From contig JACKET010000002.1 in assembly GCA_020632875.1 (NCBI GenBank), positions 248,001 through 312,000 of the forward strand: a stretch of DNA of 64,000 nucleotides, written 5' to 3'. The translations under genes were made by a program, and so were the position numbers. The notes beneath the pieces were generated by a model. That model was given only the letters and a program-made list of their open reading frames with translations, was not told the DNA's origin and ran no database searches. This document shows, piece by piece, positions 7,919 through 16,398 of the stretch (its first letter is position 1; every line of letters starts with the position of its first letter). The DNA comes from Alphaproteobacteria bacterium. Its GTDB lineage: Bacteria; Myxococcota_A; UBA796; GCA-2862545.

Positions 7919-9013
7919 ATGGACCTGCGCATCGTGATCACCCGCATCCTCGCGGGCTCGCTCGTGTTCGGGGCCGGCGTGGCGTGCAAGTGCCCGCCCA
8001 CGGCTCCCGATGCCCTCGTCGAGGGCGACATCGCGCTCGAGACCCTGGCTGGCGAGGCCGCCGACCTGCGCGAGTCCGACAACTGTGAGCTCGTGTGCGA
8101 CACGGTCGACGAGCTGGTCGACGGGTGGCGGTGCACGTTCGTGCCGGTCGTCGTGCCCACGAGCGCCGAGTGCCTGAGGCCCGGCGAGACCGAGCCCACG
8201 GTCGTCGAGCTCGTGGCCCAGGGGCTCTCCGTGCCGACCCTCGAGCTGCCGCCGGCGGACTGCGAGGCGATCTGCATGAACACCGACGGGTGGGAGGTCG
8301 CGGAGCAGGCGGGCGTGCCGGAGTCGTCCATCTGGTGCACCGACCTCGCGGGCGAGACGCTCGACGCGCTCACCATGACGTGCCGGTTCGGCTCCGAGTG
8401 CATCGGGGGGCGCCGTCCGCTGGGCGCCTGCGGCGTGGCGGACGCCGTGGAGCACGCCGGCGACTGGTGGGCCGCGATGGCCGCGCTGGAGCACGTCAGC
8501 GTCGTGGCGTTCGAAGAGCTCGCGCGGGATCTCGCGCTCCACGGCGCCCCGGAGGCCCTCGTGGCGCGGGCCCGGGCCGCGGCCGACGACGAGCGGCGGC
8601 ACACGGCGCTCTGTGTGGCACGGGCGCGCGCGTGGGGCGTCGAGCCCGCGCTGCCCGCCGTCGGGGCCGCGCCGCCCGCCGATCTGGCGAGCCTCGCGCG
8701 GCACAACGCCCGCGAGGGCTGCGTACGCGAGGCCTACGCCGCTCTCGAGGCCGGGTGGCAGGCGCAGCGCGCGGTCGATCCCGCGGATCGCGCGGTGCTG
8801 GCGCGCATCCACGCCGACGAGGTGGAGCACGGCCAGCTGGCGTGGGACCTCCGGGCCTGGCTCGCGGATCGCGTCGACACGCGCGACGTGATCGAAGCCG
8901 CGTTCGCGGAGCTGGCCGACGAGGCCGCGCGCGGCCGCCCCATGCCGGCGCTCGGGCTGCCGGGTGCCAGCGAGCGGGTCGCGCTCGTGGCCGCGCTGCG
9001 CGCCGCCGCGTGA
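7919..9013 (+). CDS. Ferritin-like-domain lipoprotein
   Basis: A 364-residue protein. The N-terminus (LAGSLVFGAGVAC) is a lipoprotein signal, followed by a ~140-residue Cys-containing region (CELVCDT, CEAICMN, CRFGSEC, GACGVADA). Residues ~180-340 form a four-helix ferritin-like domain with paired metal-ligand motifs: MAALEHVSVVAFEELARD, DDERRHTAL, then ALEAGWQ and IHADEVEHGQLAWDL. The E...ExxH / E...ExxH arrangement implies a diiron or similar centre. This Cys-rich plus ferritin-like architecture is recurrent in Myxococcota, but its function is not established. An envelope location is inferred from the lipobox. Its stop overlaps the next start by 4 bp (GTGA), so it is probably translationally coupled to the PfkB kinase gene. 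Confidence 0.78.
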   Translation: MDLRIVITRILAGSLVFGAGVACKCPPTAPDALVEGDIALETLAGEAADLRESDNCELVCDTVDELVDGWRCTFVPVVVPTSAECLRPGETEPTVVELVAQGLSVPTLELPPADCEAICMNTDGWEVAEQAGVPESSIWCTDLAGETLDALTMTCRFGSECIGGRRPLGACGVADAVEHAGDWWAAMAALEHVSVVAFEELARDLALHGAPEALVARARAAADDERRHTALCVARARAWGVEPALPAVGAAPPADLASLARHNAREGCVREAYAALEAGWQAQRAVDPADRAVLARIHADEVEHGQLAWDLRAWLADRVDTRDVIEAAFAELADEAARGRPMPALGLPGASERVALVAALRAAA

Positions 9014-9813
9014 AGGTCGCCGTCGTCGGGCACGTCGAGCAGGTGACCTTCCTGCACGTCGACCGCGCGCCCGAGCCGGGCGCCATCCTCCACGCGGATC
9101 GGTCGCTCGATCAGCCCGCTGGTGGCGGGGGTGTCGCGGCGGCGGAGCTCGCCCGCCTCGCCGGGGGCTGCACGCTCTACACGGGGCTCGGCGACGATGC
9201 CGTGGGCCAGGGGATTCCGGCGGCTCTGGGCGCGCTGGGCGTCGAGGTCCGAGGGAGCCGCGCCATCGGGGGGCACCGCCGCGCCATCACGCTCGTCGAC
9301 CCGCACGGCGAGCGCACCATCGTGGTCGTGGGCCCCGCACAGCACGCGTCGGACGGCGATCTCGCCCCCGGACTCTTCGCGGGGACCGACGCCGTGTACT
9401 TCTGCAAGGGCACGCCGGCCTGGCTCCGCGCGGCCCGCGCGGCGCGCGTGCTCGTCGCGACGGCCCGCGTGCTTCCCGTGCTCCGCGAGGCGGGCGTGCG
9501 CCTCGACGCCCTGGTGCACAGCGGGCGGGACCCGGGCGAGCGATTCGCGCCCGGGGATCTGGAGGTCGCTCCGGCGCTCGTCGCGACGACGGACGGCGAG
9601 CACGGCGGGGTGTGGAGGATGGAGGGCCGGGAGGGCCGCTGGGCCGCGGCCCCCGTGGACGGCCCGATCCGCGATGCGTACGGCTGCGGCGATCGGTTCG
9701 CGGCGGGCCTCGCGTTCGCGCTGGCCTCGGGTGCCGGGCCCGACCGCGCGCTCGCCCTGGCGGCGGTCTCGGGCGCGCATGCCCTGTCCCTGGTCGGCGC
9801 GCACGGGGCCTGA
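9010..9813 (+). CDS. PfkB-family sugar/nucleoside kinase
   Basis: A 267-residue ribokinase-like protein starting at GTG. The N-terminal strand (KVAVVGHVEQVTF), the Gly-rich substrate loop (QPAGGGGVAAAELARLAG) and the GLGDDAVGQGI turn are typical. The C-terminal signature reads DAYGCGDRFAAG; the catalytic Asp of the G-x-G-D anion hole is present, although the usual Ala is Cys. It is slightly short for the family (about 300 residues). The substrate cannot be read from the sequence. It overlaps the ferritin-like lipoprotein gene by 4 bp, an odd pairing for a sugar kinase. Confidence 0.8.
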   Translation: MKVAVVGHVEQVTFLHVDRAPEPGAILHADRSLDQPAGGGGVAAAELARLAGGCTLYTGLGDDAVGQGIPAALGALGVEVRGSRAIGGHRRAITLVDPHGERTIVVVGPAQHASDGDLAPGLFAGTDAVYFCKGTPAWLRAARAARVLVATARVLPVLREAGVRLDALVHSGRDPGERFAPGDLEVAPALVATTDGEHGGVWRMEGREGRWAAAPVDGPIRDAYGCGDRFAAGLAFALASGAGPDRALALAAVSGAHALSLVGAHGA

Positions 9814-9896
9814 GTGTCCTCATGCTGCGTACGGAACCGCGTGGCGGGGGCGGCGATTTCGCGCGACGGTGTGGACGGAGCACGGAAGGAGACCGC

Positions 9897-10262
9897 ATGC
9901 GCAAGCTCATCTTCGGAACGCTGATCCTGGCGGGCTGTCCCGACCCCGTCGAAGTCACGGAATTCACGAACGAAGGCGTGATCTGCTGGAGCCAGGGCGA
10001 GCTGATCGTCGACTTCCAGACCTGCCTGTCGAGCTCGTGCGACACGCTCACCGACGCGACGTGCACGGCCACGCTCGAGAACGGCGTGCTGACCATCGAG
10101 AGCTACGGCCGCATCGAGAGCCAGGGCAACGAGTGCACCGACGACTGCGGGTTCGCGTCGGCCACGTGCGAGCTGCCGCTCATCGAAGACCCGTCGACCG
10201 TCACGGTCGAGCACGGCACCTCGAGCGTCGCGATGGACGACATCCCCGACTGCACGTTCTGA
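9897..10262 (+). CDS. Small Cys-rich lipoprotein
   Basis: A 121-residue product with the lipoprotein signal MRKLIFGTLILAGC (lipobox LAGC) and a strong GGAAGGAG ribosome site. The mature part has nine further Cys (CWSQ, TCLSSSC, TCTA, CTDDCG, TCELP, DCTF), suggesting four or so disulfides in a small beta-rich domain. Function not recognised. The stop is part of a TGATCA shared with the convergent oxidoreductase gene. Confidence 0.75.
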   Translation: MRKLIFGTLILAGCPDPVEVTEFTNEGVICWSQGELIVDFQTCLSSSCDTLTDATCTATLENGVLTIESYGRIESQGNECTDDCGFASATCELPLIEDPSTVTVEHGTSSVAMDDIPDCTF

Positions 10263-10265
10263 TCA
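10260..10265. other. TGATCA bidirectional stop shared by convergent genes
   Basis: TGA of the small lipoprotein gene (+) and TCA, the complement of TGA, of the Gfo/Idh/MocA gene (-) abut to form a palindrome. No terminator-length space remains between the genes. Confidence 0.9.
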
Positions 10266-11186
10266 GCCGACCTCGACCCTCGCGCGCTGCTCGAGGGCCC
10301 GGTGCGCGGCGTCGATCACGGCGACCACGTCGAGGCCCAGCGCGGCGCCGGACCGCGGGGGCCGCCCGTCGCGCACCGCGGCGAGGAAGTCGTCGATGAC
10401 CGCGCGCAGGGGCTCGCCGGCGCCCGTCGGCAGCGCCCGCACCGCGCCATCGCGGGTGTGGCGCGCCGTCCCGCCGAGCGCGTCGACCTCGATGGACCCG
10501 TTCGCGCCGTGCAGCACGGTGGTCCGGCGGCGCTCGGGCGGGCGCCAGCTCACGTGCAGCGTCGCCTCCACGCCGTCGTCCCAGCCGAGCTGCAGGTCGG
10601 CTTCGACCACCACGGCGTCGCGGTGCGCCTCGGCGGCGACCCAGGCGGGCGGGGCGCCGCGGAGCACGGTCAGCACGGCGAGATCGTGGGGTGCGAGGTC
10701 CCAGAGGGCGTCCGTGTCGGACCGCACGGGCACGGGCCCCGCGCGGACCGCCCGTGCCGACGACAGGGCGCCGAGCGTGTGGGCGTGGTCGAGCGCCGCG
10801 CGGGTGGGCGCCTCGAACAGCGCGGTGTGGTCGACGGCCAGCACGCACCCCGTCGCTCGCGCCAGCCGGACGAGCGCCTCGGCATGCGCGCGTCGGTCGG
10901 CCATGGGCTTCTCGACGAGCACGTGGCGCCCGGCCTCCAGCGCGGCGGTCGCGAGCGCGAAGTGCGTCGACGGAGGCGTGGCGATCACGACGGCATCGAT
11001 GTCGGGATCCGCGAGGAGGGCCGCCAGGTCGGGCCTCCCGGAGACGCCGGGATGCCGCGTGACCACCCGCGCCACGCGGTCGGGGTGGGGGTCGCAGATG
11101 GCCACGTGCGGCACGCCGGCCTCGACGAGGTTCCGCACCAGGTGAGGGCCGAAGCCCCCGCAGCCCACGACGCCGACACCGCGCAT
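10263..11186 (-). CDS. Gfo/Idh/MocA-family NAD(P)-dependent oxidoreductase
   Basis: A 307-residue protein with the dinucleotide-binding N-terminus GVGVVGCGGFGPHLVRNL, the DAVVIATPPSTHF segment and the family motif VEKPMA carrying the catalytic Lys. The C-terminal part (GSIEVDALGG, a DDFLAAVRDGRPPRSG helix) matches the GFO_IDH_MocA C-terminal domain. It is expected to oxidise or reduce a sugar, inositol or sugar-nucleotide hydroxyl; the substrate is undetermined. It is divergent from the methyltransferase-like gene, 37 bp away. Confidence 0.85.
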   Translation of the reverse strand: MRGVGVVGCGGFGPHLVRNLVEAGVPHVAICDPHPDRVARVVTRHPGVSGRPDLAALLADPDIDAVVIATPPSTHFALATAALEAGRHVLVEKPMADRRAHAEALVRLARATGCVLAVDHTALFEAPTRAALDHAHTLGALSSARAVRAGPVPVRSDTDALWDLAPHDLAVLTVLRGAPPAWVAAEAHRDAVVVEADLQLGWDDGVEATLHVSWRPPERRRTTVLHGANGSIEVDALGGTARHTRDGAVRALPTGAGEPLRAVIDDFLAAVRDGRPPRSGAALGLDVVAVIDAAHRALEQRARVEVG

Positions 11187-11223
11187 GGAGGCGCAGTATC
11201 CCGTCCCGTGTGAGGGGACCGGC

Positions 11224-11976
11224 ATGGGATTCCGCCGCAAGACCCGGCCCGGCCGGCTCGCGCAGCTCGACGCGCTGGTGCTCCAGCTCGCGCCAGATCT
11301 GTTGTCCGGGGAATCCGGTGCGCCGATCGTCGATCTCGGCGTGGGCGCGCGTCCGTGGACGACCGTGGAGCTCGCTCGCGCGGTGGCTCCGGTGCCCGTG
11401 GTGGGGGTCGACATCGCGGAGGACCTGGTGGCGCGCGCCGCCGAGCACGCCATCCCGGGGCTGACGTTCGCGGTGGGGAGCTTCGATCTCCCCGTCCGGG
11501 CGCGGCTCGTGCGGGTGATGAACGTCTGCCGCGACCTCTGGCCCGACGAGGTGCCCGACGCGCACGCGCGGATCGGGCGCCACGTGGTCGACGGGGGCGT
11601 GGTGATCGAGGGGAGCTGCGGGCCCGACGGCGAGGTGGGGACCGCGCACTGGATGGTGGCGCACGACGGCGTCCTCGAGCGTCGGGGGCTGCTGATGTGG
11701 CTCGACGGGACGCGGGGCACGGCGCCGCTGCTGTTCCGGGACCGCCTGCCGCGCGACCTGCTCGGCGATCTCGGTCACCCCGTGCTGGCGCTGATCCTCG
11801 CGTGGATGGAGGCCTTCCGGTCCGAGCCGGAGGGGCCCGATCGACTGGAGCGCTCCGCGCGGGCCCTCGGAGACGCGTCCGTCGCGGTGGTGGCGCCCGG
11901 CGCGGTGATGTGGACGCCGCCGGGAGGCGTGCCCGGGCGCGTCGGCCCCGACCGGCCCCAGCGCGGAAGGCGCTGA
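11224..11976 (+). CDS. Class I SAM-dependent methyltransferase-like protein
   Basis: A 250-residue protein with a motif I-like segment IVDLGVGARPWTTVELA and the acidic motif II strand VVGVDIAEDLV. A motif III-like stretch FAVGSFDLPVRARLVRVMNVCRD and a later HVVDGGVVIEGSCGPDGE follow. The N-terminal basic region (GFRRKTRPGRLAQLD) resembles an uncharacterised family of such proteins in Actinobacteria. Substrate unknown; cytoplasmic. The ATG is preceded by GAGGGG at good spacing; an upstream in-frame ATG lacks one. Confidence 0.65.
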   Translation: MGFRRKTRPGRLAQLDALVLQLAPDLLSGESGAPIVDLGVGARPWTTVELARAVAPVPVVGVDIAEDLVARAAEHAIPGLTFAVGSFDLPVRARLVRVMNVCRDLWPDEVPDAHARIGRHVVDGGVVIEGSCGPDGEVGTAHWMVAHDGVLERRGLLMWLDGTRGTAPLLFRDRLPRDLLGDLGHPVLALILAWMEAFRSEPEGPDRLERSARALGDASVAVVAPGAVMWTPPGGVPGRVGPDRPQRGRR

Positions 11977-11983
11977 CGCAGGC

Positions 11984-13186
11984 TCAGAGCCCGGCGAGCC
12001 CGTCGAACAGCTGCACGTACCGGGCGGCCCAGCGCGCGAAGCGCTCCGCGTTCGCCGGGGTCGTGGTGCTCACCGCGAGGGCGGGGTGGGGGAGAGGCTC
12101 GAGGTCGTGGGCGATGCGGACGGCGTCCACCGCGCCGCGGCACCCGGCCAGGCGCCCGTGCACGCGCTCGACGGGGACGTCGAACGCATCTGCGACGAGC
12201 GCGTCCCAGCCGGGCTGTGCGCCGCCTCCGGAGAGCCGGATGCGCGTGATCTGCCCGCCCGCTTCGGCCTCGAGCGCGGGCCGCAGTCGGACGAGCTCGG
12301 CCACGACGCCCTGCGCCCAGGCGTTCGCGATGGCGACGGGCGGCGTGTCGGCGCGGAGGCCGAAGAGCACGCCCGTCGCGGGCCGGTCGAGCGCGCCGGC
12401 GAAGTGGGGCAGCATCCACAGGTCGTCCGCGAAGTCGCCGGGCGCCCGGTCGATCGGGAGCCACGCCGCGAGCCCGTCGCGCGCCGACATGCCCGCCACG
12501 AGCCCCGTCTCCACGTCCCAGCGGCCGTGCAGGGCCGCGTGCGAGACGAACACCCCGGGACGGCCCTTCGGCACGCCCTGCGCCCGCAGCCCGAGCGAGA
12601 CGGCCGATCCGAGCGAGAGACCGGCCACCTCGGAGGTCGCGCCGTTCCCCAGCAGGGCGCAGTTCTTGTCGCCCGCGGTGGGGTAGACGGGCACGCCGTT
12701 CCACGTGCCGGCCGGCTCGCCCAGCGGCACGAGCTCGGGCAGCGTGCAGCCGAGGGCCCGCAGCCGGTCGAGGTCGTCGCGGAGCCGTGCGGACCGGCTC
12801 GCCTCGGTCTCGACGGCGCGGCCCGTCCAGCGCTCGAGCACCGCGCTCGGCAGCGTGCGGACGGCCTTCCCGGCGGGGTCGAGCACGTCCCACAGCGAGC
12901 CGTGCGCCGCCGCGCGCCCGTCCATCCACGAGATCAGCGTGCCGTCGAGCACGGCGGTGTCGCGCTGCGTGGTCACGCAAAGGCCGGCCGCACCGGACCC
13001 GACGGCGTCGCGCACGGCATCGGCAGCGGCCAGCACGGCGCCGAGGTCCTGGGTCACGGCGGCCCCGTCGCGCACGACGCCGGGGATCGAGCGGACGGCG
13101 TGCGCCACGACCGTCCCGTGCGCGTCGAAGCGCGCGCCCTTCACCGAAGACGTGCCGATGTCGATGGCCGCCCAGTCGCTCGTCAT
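11984..13186 (-). CDS. FGGY-family carbohydrate kinase
   Basis: A 400-residue kinase of the hexokinase/actin-like fold. It has phosphate-1 motif AIDIGTSSVKGARFD, the strand LCVTTQRDTAVLDG, ISWMDGRAA (xylulokinase/gluconokinase-like 'WmD.Ra'), a phosphate-2 region GLSLGSAVSLGL and an adenosine-site motif RLSGGGAQPGWDALVAD. The length is about 100 residues shorter than typical xylulokinases (around 490). The substrate is probably a pentose, hexitol or related polyol. It starts at an ATG that overlaps the stop of the upstream membrane-protein gene (ATGA), after a GGGAGGGAGA ribosome site. Confidence 0.82.
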   Translation of the reverse strand: MTSDWAAIDIGTSSVKGARFDAHGTVVAHAVRSIPGVVRDGAAVTQDLGAVLAAADAVRDAVGSGAAGLCVTTQRDTAVLDGTLISWMDGRAAAHGSLWDVLDPAGKAVRTLPSAVLERWTGRAVETEASRSARLRDDLDRLRALGCTLPELVPLGEPAGTWNGVPVYPTAGDKNCALLGNGATSEVAGLSLGSAVSLGLRAQGVPKGRPGVFVSHAALHGRWDVETGLVAGMSARDGLAAWLPIDRAPGDFADDLWMLPHFAGALDRPATGVLFGLRADTPPVAIANAWAQGVVAELVRLRPALEAEAGGQITRIRLSGGGAQPGWDALVADAFDVPVERVHGRLAGCRGAVDAVRIAHDLEPLPHPALAVSTTTPANAERFARWAARYVQLFDGLAGL

Positions 13187-13740
13187 GCTCTCTCCCTCCC
13201 ACGGGTAAGGTGTCGCAGGCCCTCGGGGACGCTCTCCGCGGTGGCCGGGTCGAGCTGGTCGGTGATCACCTGCACCAGCCACTCGCGCTGGCGACGCGTG
13301 ATGCCCGGCTGGCGCTCGCTGCTCTGCCGCCGCACGTGTGCGACCTCCTCCTCCCGCCCGTCCGCGTATACCAGAACGAGGTGGGTGGTCGGGGGCGTGC
13401 AGTCCCAGCGGGCCTCCGCCACGTCGCCCGTGTGGAATTCACGGGGGAATTTGCGGTCCCCGACCTGCAGGCGCCCGCGCCGCACCGTCAGCACGAGCTC
13501 GGGCGTGTGCCGCGACCGCCACGCCGACACCGCGGCGTTCGTCGCGACACCCAGCGCGAACAGCGCCGCGGCGGTGCACCAGGCGCCGGATGCGATGGCG
13601 ACCCCCACGAGCAGCACGGGCACGGCAGCGATCGGCACCCGGACGTGGGGGAGGTCGAGCAGCCGCGGCGGCTTCTCGAGCGTCACGCTCACGGCGTCGA
13701 GCTCGAAGTCCGGGGTCAGCAGCGGCGGAAGCTCGTGCAT
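13183..13740 (-). CDS. Two-helix membrane protein with C-terminal SVPEGLRHL box
   Basis: A 185-residue protein, no named family recognised. Residues ~35-75 contain two adjacent hydrophobic helices (VPIAAVPVLLVGVAIASG and AAALFALGVATNAAVSAW). A cytoplasmic beta-rich PH-like part follows (ELVLTVRRGRLQVGDRKF, THLVLVYADGREEEVAHV). Near the C-terminus, WLVQVITDQ followed by ESVPEGLRHL matches the tails of four other membrane proteins in the window. It is probably cotranscribed with the FGGY kinase gene. An in-frame upstream ATG at 13776 exists but lacks a ribosome site; the chosen ATG follows a TAGGCT box at leaderless spacing. Confidence 0.6.
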   Translation of the reverse strand: MHELPPLLTPDFELDAVSVTLEKPPRLLDLPHVRVPIAAVPVLLVGVAIASGAWCTAAALFALGVATNAAVSAWRSRHTPELVLTVRRGRLQVGDRKFPREFHTGDVAEARWDCTPPTTHLVLVYADGREEEVAHVRRQSSERQPGITRRQREWLVQVITDQLDPATAESVPEGLRHLTRGRERA

Positions 13741-13745
13741 GCCGG

Positions 13746-13751
13746 AGCCTA
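13746..13751 (-). promoter_or_regulatory. -10-like TAGGCT, leaderless spacing
   Basis: Box ends 5 nt before the ATG of the SVPEGLRHL-box membrane protein. Confidence 0.35.
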
Positions 13752-13774
13752 CCGCGGCGGCTACGGAGGCTCCC

Positions 13775-14722
13775 ATGTTCCGTGCGATCGCCCACGACTT
13801 CGACCCGGCCTACTGGACGCGGGGCTCCGTGGCGGTGCTCCTCGCGAGCGCCGGCGGCACCGCGTTGGGCACTGGTTGGCTCGTGTACGTCGTGATCGAG
13901 CGCATCGCGTGGTTCCTGATCCTGGCCCTCCTCCGGTGGTGGTTCCCGCCAGCCCTCGCGCTGGCGCTGCTCCCGCCCGAGCCCGTGACCACCGTGCTCG
14001 TCGAGCGCACCGCACGCGAGGTCGTGGCCGAGCGCTTCGTGAAGCTCGATCTCGACGCGCCCATCGAAGAGCGGGACCTCTCCGAGCCCGACCCGGTGGC
14101 CGTCGCTCCGCCCGTCCATCGCGCGGCGGAGCCCACCGAGGTCGTGCGGGCGCGCCTCACCGAAGAGATCAGGACCTCGGGTCTGCTGCTGAAGATGATC
14201 GGGACCACGGGGTCGTCGAACACGGCGGTGGCCGACCTGTGGGGCGACTCGTCGGGGCTGGGGTCGATCGACGACGCGCTCGCGTCGGGGAGCGCGCTCG
14301 GGGGGCTGGTCGCGGGCCCGGGAGAGTCGGGCGGTTTCGGGACCCTCCGGGGCGGAGGCGGTGGAGCCGCGGACATCGGCACGCTCGGCGGGGGCACGGC
14401 GGTCGTGGGCGTCGCGAAGCCCATCGACGACGTGCTCGACAAGGGCGCCATCCGCGACGCGGTGATGGCCAGGATGCACAAATTCCAGGGCTGCTTCACA
14501 CGGGCGCTGCAGAAGGACCCCGAGCTCGGCGGGGGCAAGGTGGTCGTGCGCTTCGGCATCACCCCGGGCGGGCGGGCGAACGACGTGCAGATCGTCTCCA
14601 CCTCGTTCGGCCGTCCGGCGGTCGAGGGGTGCCTGGTCGACGCGCTGCGCGACGTGCAGTTCCCGCCGTCCGGGCACGGCGCCTCCAGCGTGACGTGGCC
14701 CTTCGTGTTCTCGGTACAGTAG
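13775..14722 (+). CDS. AgmX/PglI C-terminal-domain protein (TonB-like envelope protein)
   Basis: A 315-residue protein. One membrane region of two closely spaced hydrophobic segments lies at residues ~19-68. It is followed by an acidic/Pro-containing stretch, a Gly-rich linker (GGFGTLRGGGGGAADIGTLGGG) and the C-terminal domain. That domain (KGAIRDAVMARMHKFQGCF, DPELGGGKVVVRFGITPGG, SFGRPAVEGCLVDALRDV, QFPPSG) has the paired Cys and the layout of the AgmX/PglI C-terminal domain of myxobacterial gliding and adventurous-motility proteins and TonB-like energisers. The Gly-rich linker with GTLGGG motifs is characteristic. It likely spans the periplasm. The next gene starts 5 nt after its stop. Confidence 0.8.
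   Translation: MFRAIAHDFDPAYWTRGSVAVLLASAGGTALGTGWLVYVVIERIAWFLILALLRWWFPPALALALLPPEPVTTVLVERTAREVVAERFVKLDLDAPIEERDLSEPDPVAVAPPVHRAAEPTEVVRARLTEEIRTSGLLLKMIGTTGSSNTAVADLWGDSSGLGSIDDALASGSALGGLVAGPGESGGFGTLRGGGGGAADIGTLGGGTAVVGVAKPIDDVLDKGAIRDAVMARMHKFQGCFTRALQKDPELGGGKVVVRFGITPGGRANDVQIVSTSFGRPAVEGCLVDALRDVQFPPSGHGASSVTWPFVFSVQ
14715..14720 (+). promoter_or_regulatory. -10-like TACAGT inside the AgmX gene end, leaderless spacing
   Basis: Box overlaps the last codons of the preceding gene and ends 7 nt before the MBL hydrolase ATG, so the second gene may have its own leaderless transcript. Confidence 0.35.
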
Positions 14723-14727
14723 GCGCC

Positions 14728-15657
14728 ATGTCCGTCCACACCATCGACTGCGAGTACATGGTCCCCGAGGTCGCCGCGGCGTACCTCGTGGTCGACCGCG
14801 GCGAGGCCGCGTTCGTCGAGACCAACACCACCCACGCGGTTCCGCGCCTGCTCGCGGCGCTCGAGGCGCAGGGGCTGTCGCCCGCCGACGTACGGTGGAT
14901 CGTCGTCACGCACATCCACCTCGATCACGCCGGTGGGGCCGGGGCCCTGCTCCAGCACTGCCCGAACGCCACGCTGCTCGCGCATCCCCGCGCGGCTCCC
15001 CATGCGATCGACCCCGCGCGCATCGTGGCGGGAGCGACGGCCGTGTACGGAGAGGCCCGGTTCCGCGAGCTCTACGGGGCCATCGTGCCCGCTCCGGCCG
15101 ATCGCGTGCGGGCGCTCGAAGACGGCGCGACGGTCGAGCTGGGCGGCCAGACGCTCCGGTTCCTGCACACGCGCGGCCACGCGAACCACCACTTCTGCGT
15201 GCTGGCCGAGGCCGAAGACGGCGTGTTCACGGGCGACAGCTTCGGCATCGTGTACCCGGCGCTCCAGCGGAACGGCCTCTTCGCATTCGCCTCGACGTCG
15301 CCGACCGATTTCGACGGTCCCGCCGCGCTGGCGTCGATCGATCGCATCCTCGCGACCGGCGTCCGCCGGGCGTGGCCCACGCACTTCGGCGAGCAGACCG
15401 ACCTCGCGGGCATCGCGGCCCAGATGCGCGACGGGCTCGAGCAGTCGATGCGGCTCGTCGAGGGCGCAGAGGGCCTCGATGACGCCGAGCTCGACGCGTT
15501 CTTCGCGGCGGGCGTCGGGGCGATGTTCGAGGCGAGGCTCGAGCGGGCGGGGCTCGCTTCCGACCCGATGGCGCGGGCACTCCTCGCGCTCGACATCGAT
15601 CTCAACGCTCAGGGGCTCGCGTTCGCGGTGCGCAAGGCGCGCTTCAAGCGCTCCTGA
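14728..15657 (+). CDS. Metallo-beta-lactamase-fold hydrolase
   Basis: A 309-residue protein with the zinc motif THIHLDHAGG (HxHxDH), the downstream ligands in TRGHANHHF and FTGDSFG, and a late His in WPTHFGEQ. It matches the glyoxalase-II-like MBL subgroup. Residues ~230-309 form an extra helical C-terminal extension (MRDGLEQSMRLVEGAE, ALDIDLNAQGLAFAVRK) seen in related bacterial MBL hydrolases. The natural substrate, probably a thioester or lactone, is not defined. It ends in a TGATCA shared with the convergent gene. Confidence 0.82.
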   Translation: MSVHTIDCEYMVPEVAAAYLVVDRGEAAFVETNTTHAVPRLLAALEAQGLSPADVRWIVVTHIHLDHAGGAGALLQHCPNATLLAHPRAAPHAIDPARIVAGATAVYGEARFRELYGAIVPAPADRVRALEDGATVELGGQTLRFLHTRGHANHHFCVLAEAEDGVFTGDSFGIVYPALQRNGLFAFASTSPTDFDGPAALASIDRILATGVRRAWPTHFGEQTDLAGIAAQMRDGLEQSMRLVEGAEGLDDAELDAFFAAGVGAMFEARLERAGLASDPMARALLALDIDLNAQGLAFAVRKARFKRS

Positions 15658-15660
15658 TCA
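15655..15660. other. TGATCA bidirectional stop
   Basis: Stop of the MBL hydrolase (+) and stop of the tandem-domain protein (-) form one 6-bp palindrome, leaving zero intergenic bases. Confidence 0.9.
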
Positions 15661-16398
15661 GCGGCGATCGAGCAGGTCGAGGAGCGCTTCCGGGGGAGGG
15701 GCGCCGGAGCCGCGGTTCCGCTCGACGAAGGCGCGGATCGCCTCGACGAGGCGGTCGCGGTCGCCCTCGGACATCTCGGCGCGGCGGGACCACGTGCGCC
15801 CGGACCGGAGGCGGATCTCGATGTTCGGGCCGCGCGCGCGGATCTCCGTGATGTCGTCGAGGGGGAAGCACCGCAGGGACCCGCCTTCCGGCCACGCGAT
15901 GTCGGCGGTGCGGAGCCGGAGGTACGCGTCGCCCGTGAGCTCGCTCGCCGGGAACCGGATGTGGAGGCGGTCGAACATCCGGCCCTGCGCCCACTTCGGG
16001 ATCCATCGGGTGTCGACCACCGCGTTGCGGTCGACGGCTTCGGTCTCCACGGGCGGCGCCGGCTCCCACAGGGGCTGCTCGCCCGCCCAGACCCGCTGGA
16101 GGACGGCCCGCAGGCCCTCCGCGAGCGTGTGGATCTCCCGGCCGGTCATCAGGAGGTCGAACGAGCTGGAGCCGCCGTTGCGTGCGACCACGATCAGGGC
16201 GTCCCAGCGGGTGCCGATGGCGGCGATCTCGTCGAGGGGGAGGGAGAAGGTGGCGCCGAAGTGGGGCCAGTGGATTCCGAAGCGGTCGATGCCCAGGCGC
16301 TGGCCGTCGCGGCCCTCGACGGGGAGGCGGAGGAAGAGGGCGTTCCGCTCGTCGACGCGCTCGGGCTCCACCCAGCGCAGGTCGATCTGCGGGATCAC
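15658..16398 (-). CDS. Hypothetical protein with two PH-like repeats
   Basis: A 246-residue cytoplasmic protein, no named family recognised. It has two similar halves. The first (residues ~5-97) reads LFLRLPVEG, GIHWPHFG, FSLPLDEIAAIGTRWDALIV and ends in a helix around HTLAEGLRAVLQRV. The second (~140-230) reads LHIRFPASE, DIAWPEGG, RCFPLDDITEIRARGPNIEI and ends in the helix GDRDRLVEAIRAFVERN. Each half has the strand series plus C-terminal helix of a PH-like domain. It starts at a GTG overlapping the stop of the peptidase gene by 4 bp, so the two are coupled. Confidence 0.55.
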   Translation of the reverse strand: MIPQIDLRWVEPERVDERNALFLRLPVEGRDGQRLGIDRFGIHWPHFGATFSLPLDEIAAIGTRWDALIVVARNGGSSSFDLLMTGREIHTLAEGLRAVLQRVWAGEQPLWEPAPPVETEAVDRNAVVDTRWIPKWAQGRMFDRLHIRFPASELTGDAYLRLRTADIAWPEGGSLRCFPLDDITEIRARGPNIEIRLRSGRTWSRRAEMSEGDRDRLVEAIRAFVERNRGSGAPPPEALLDLLDRR

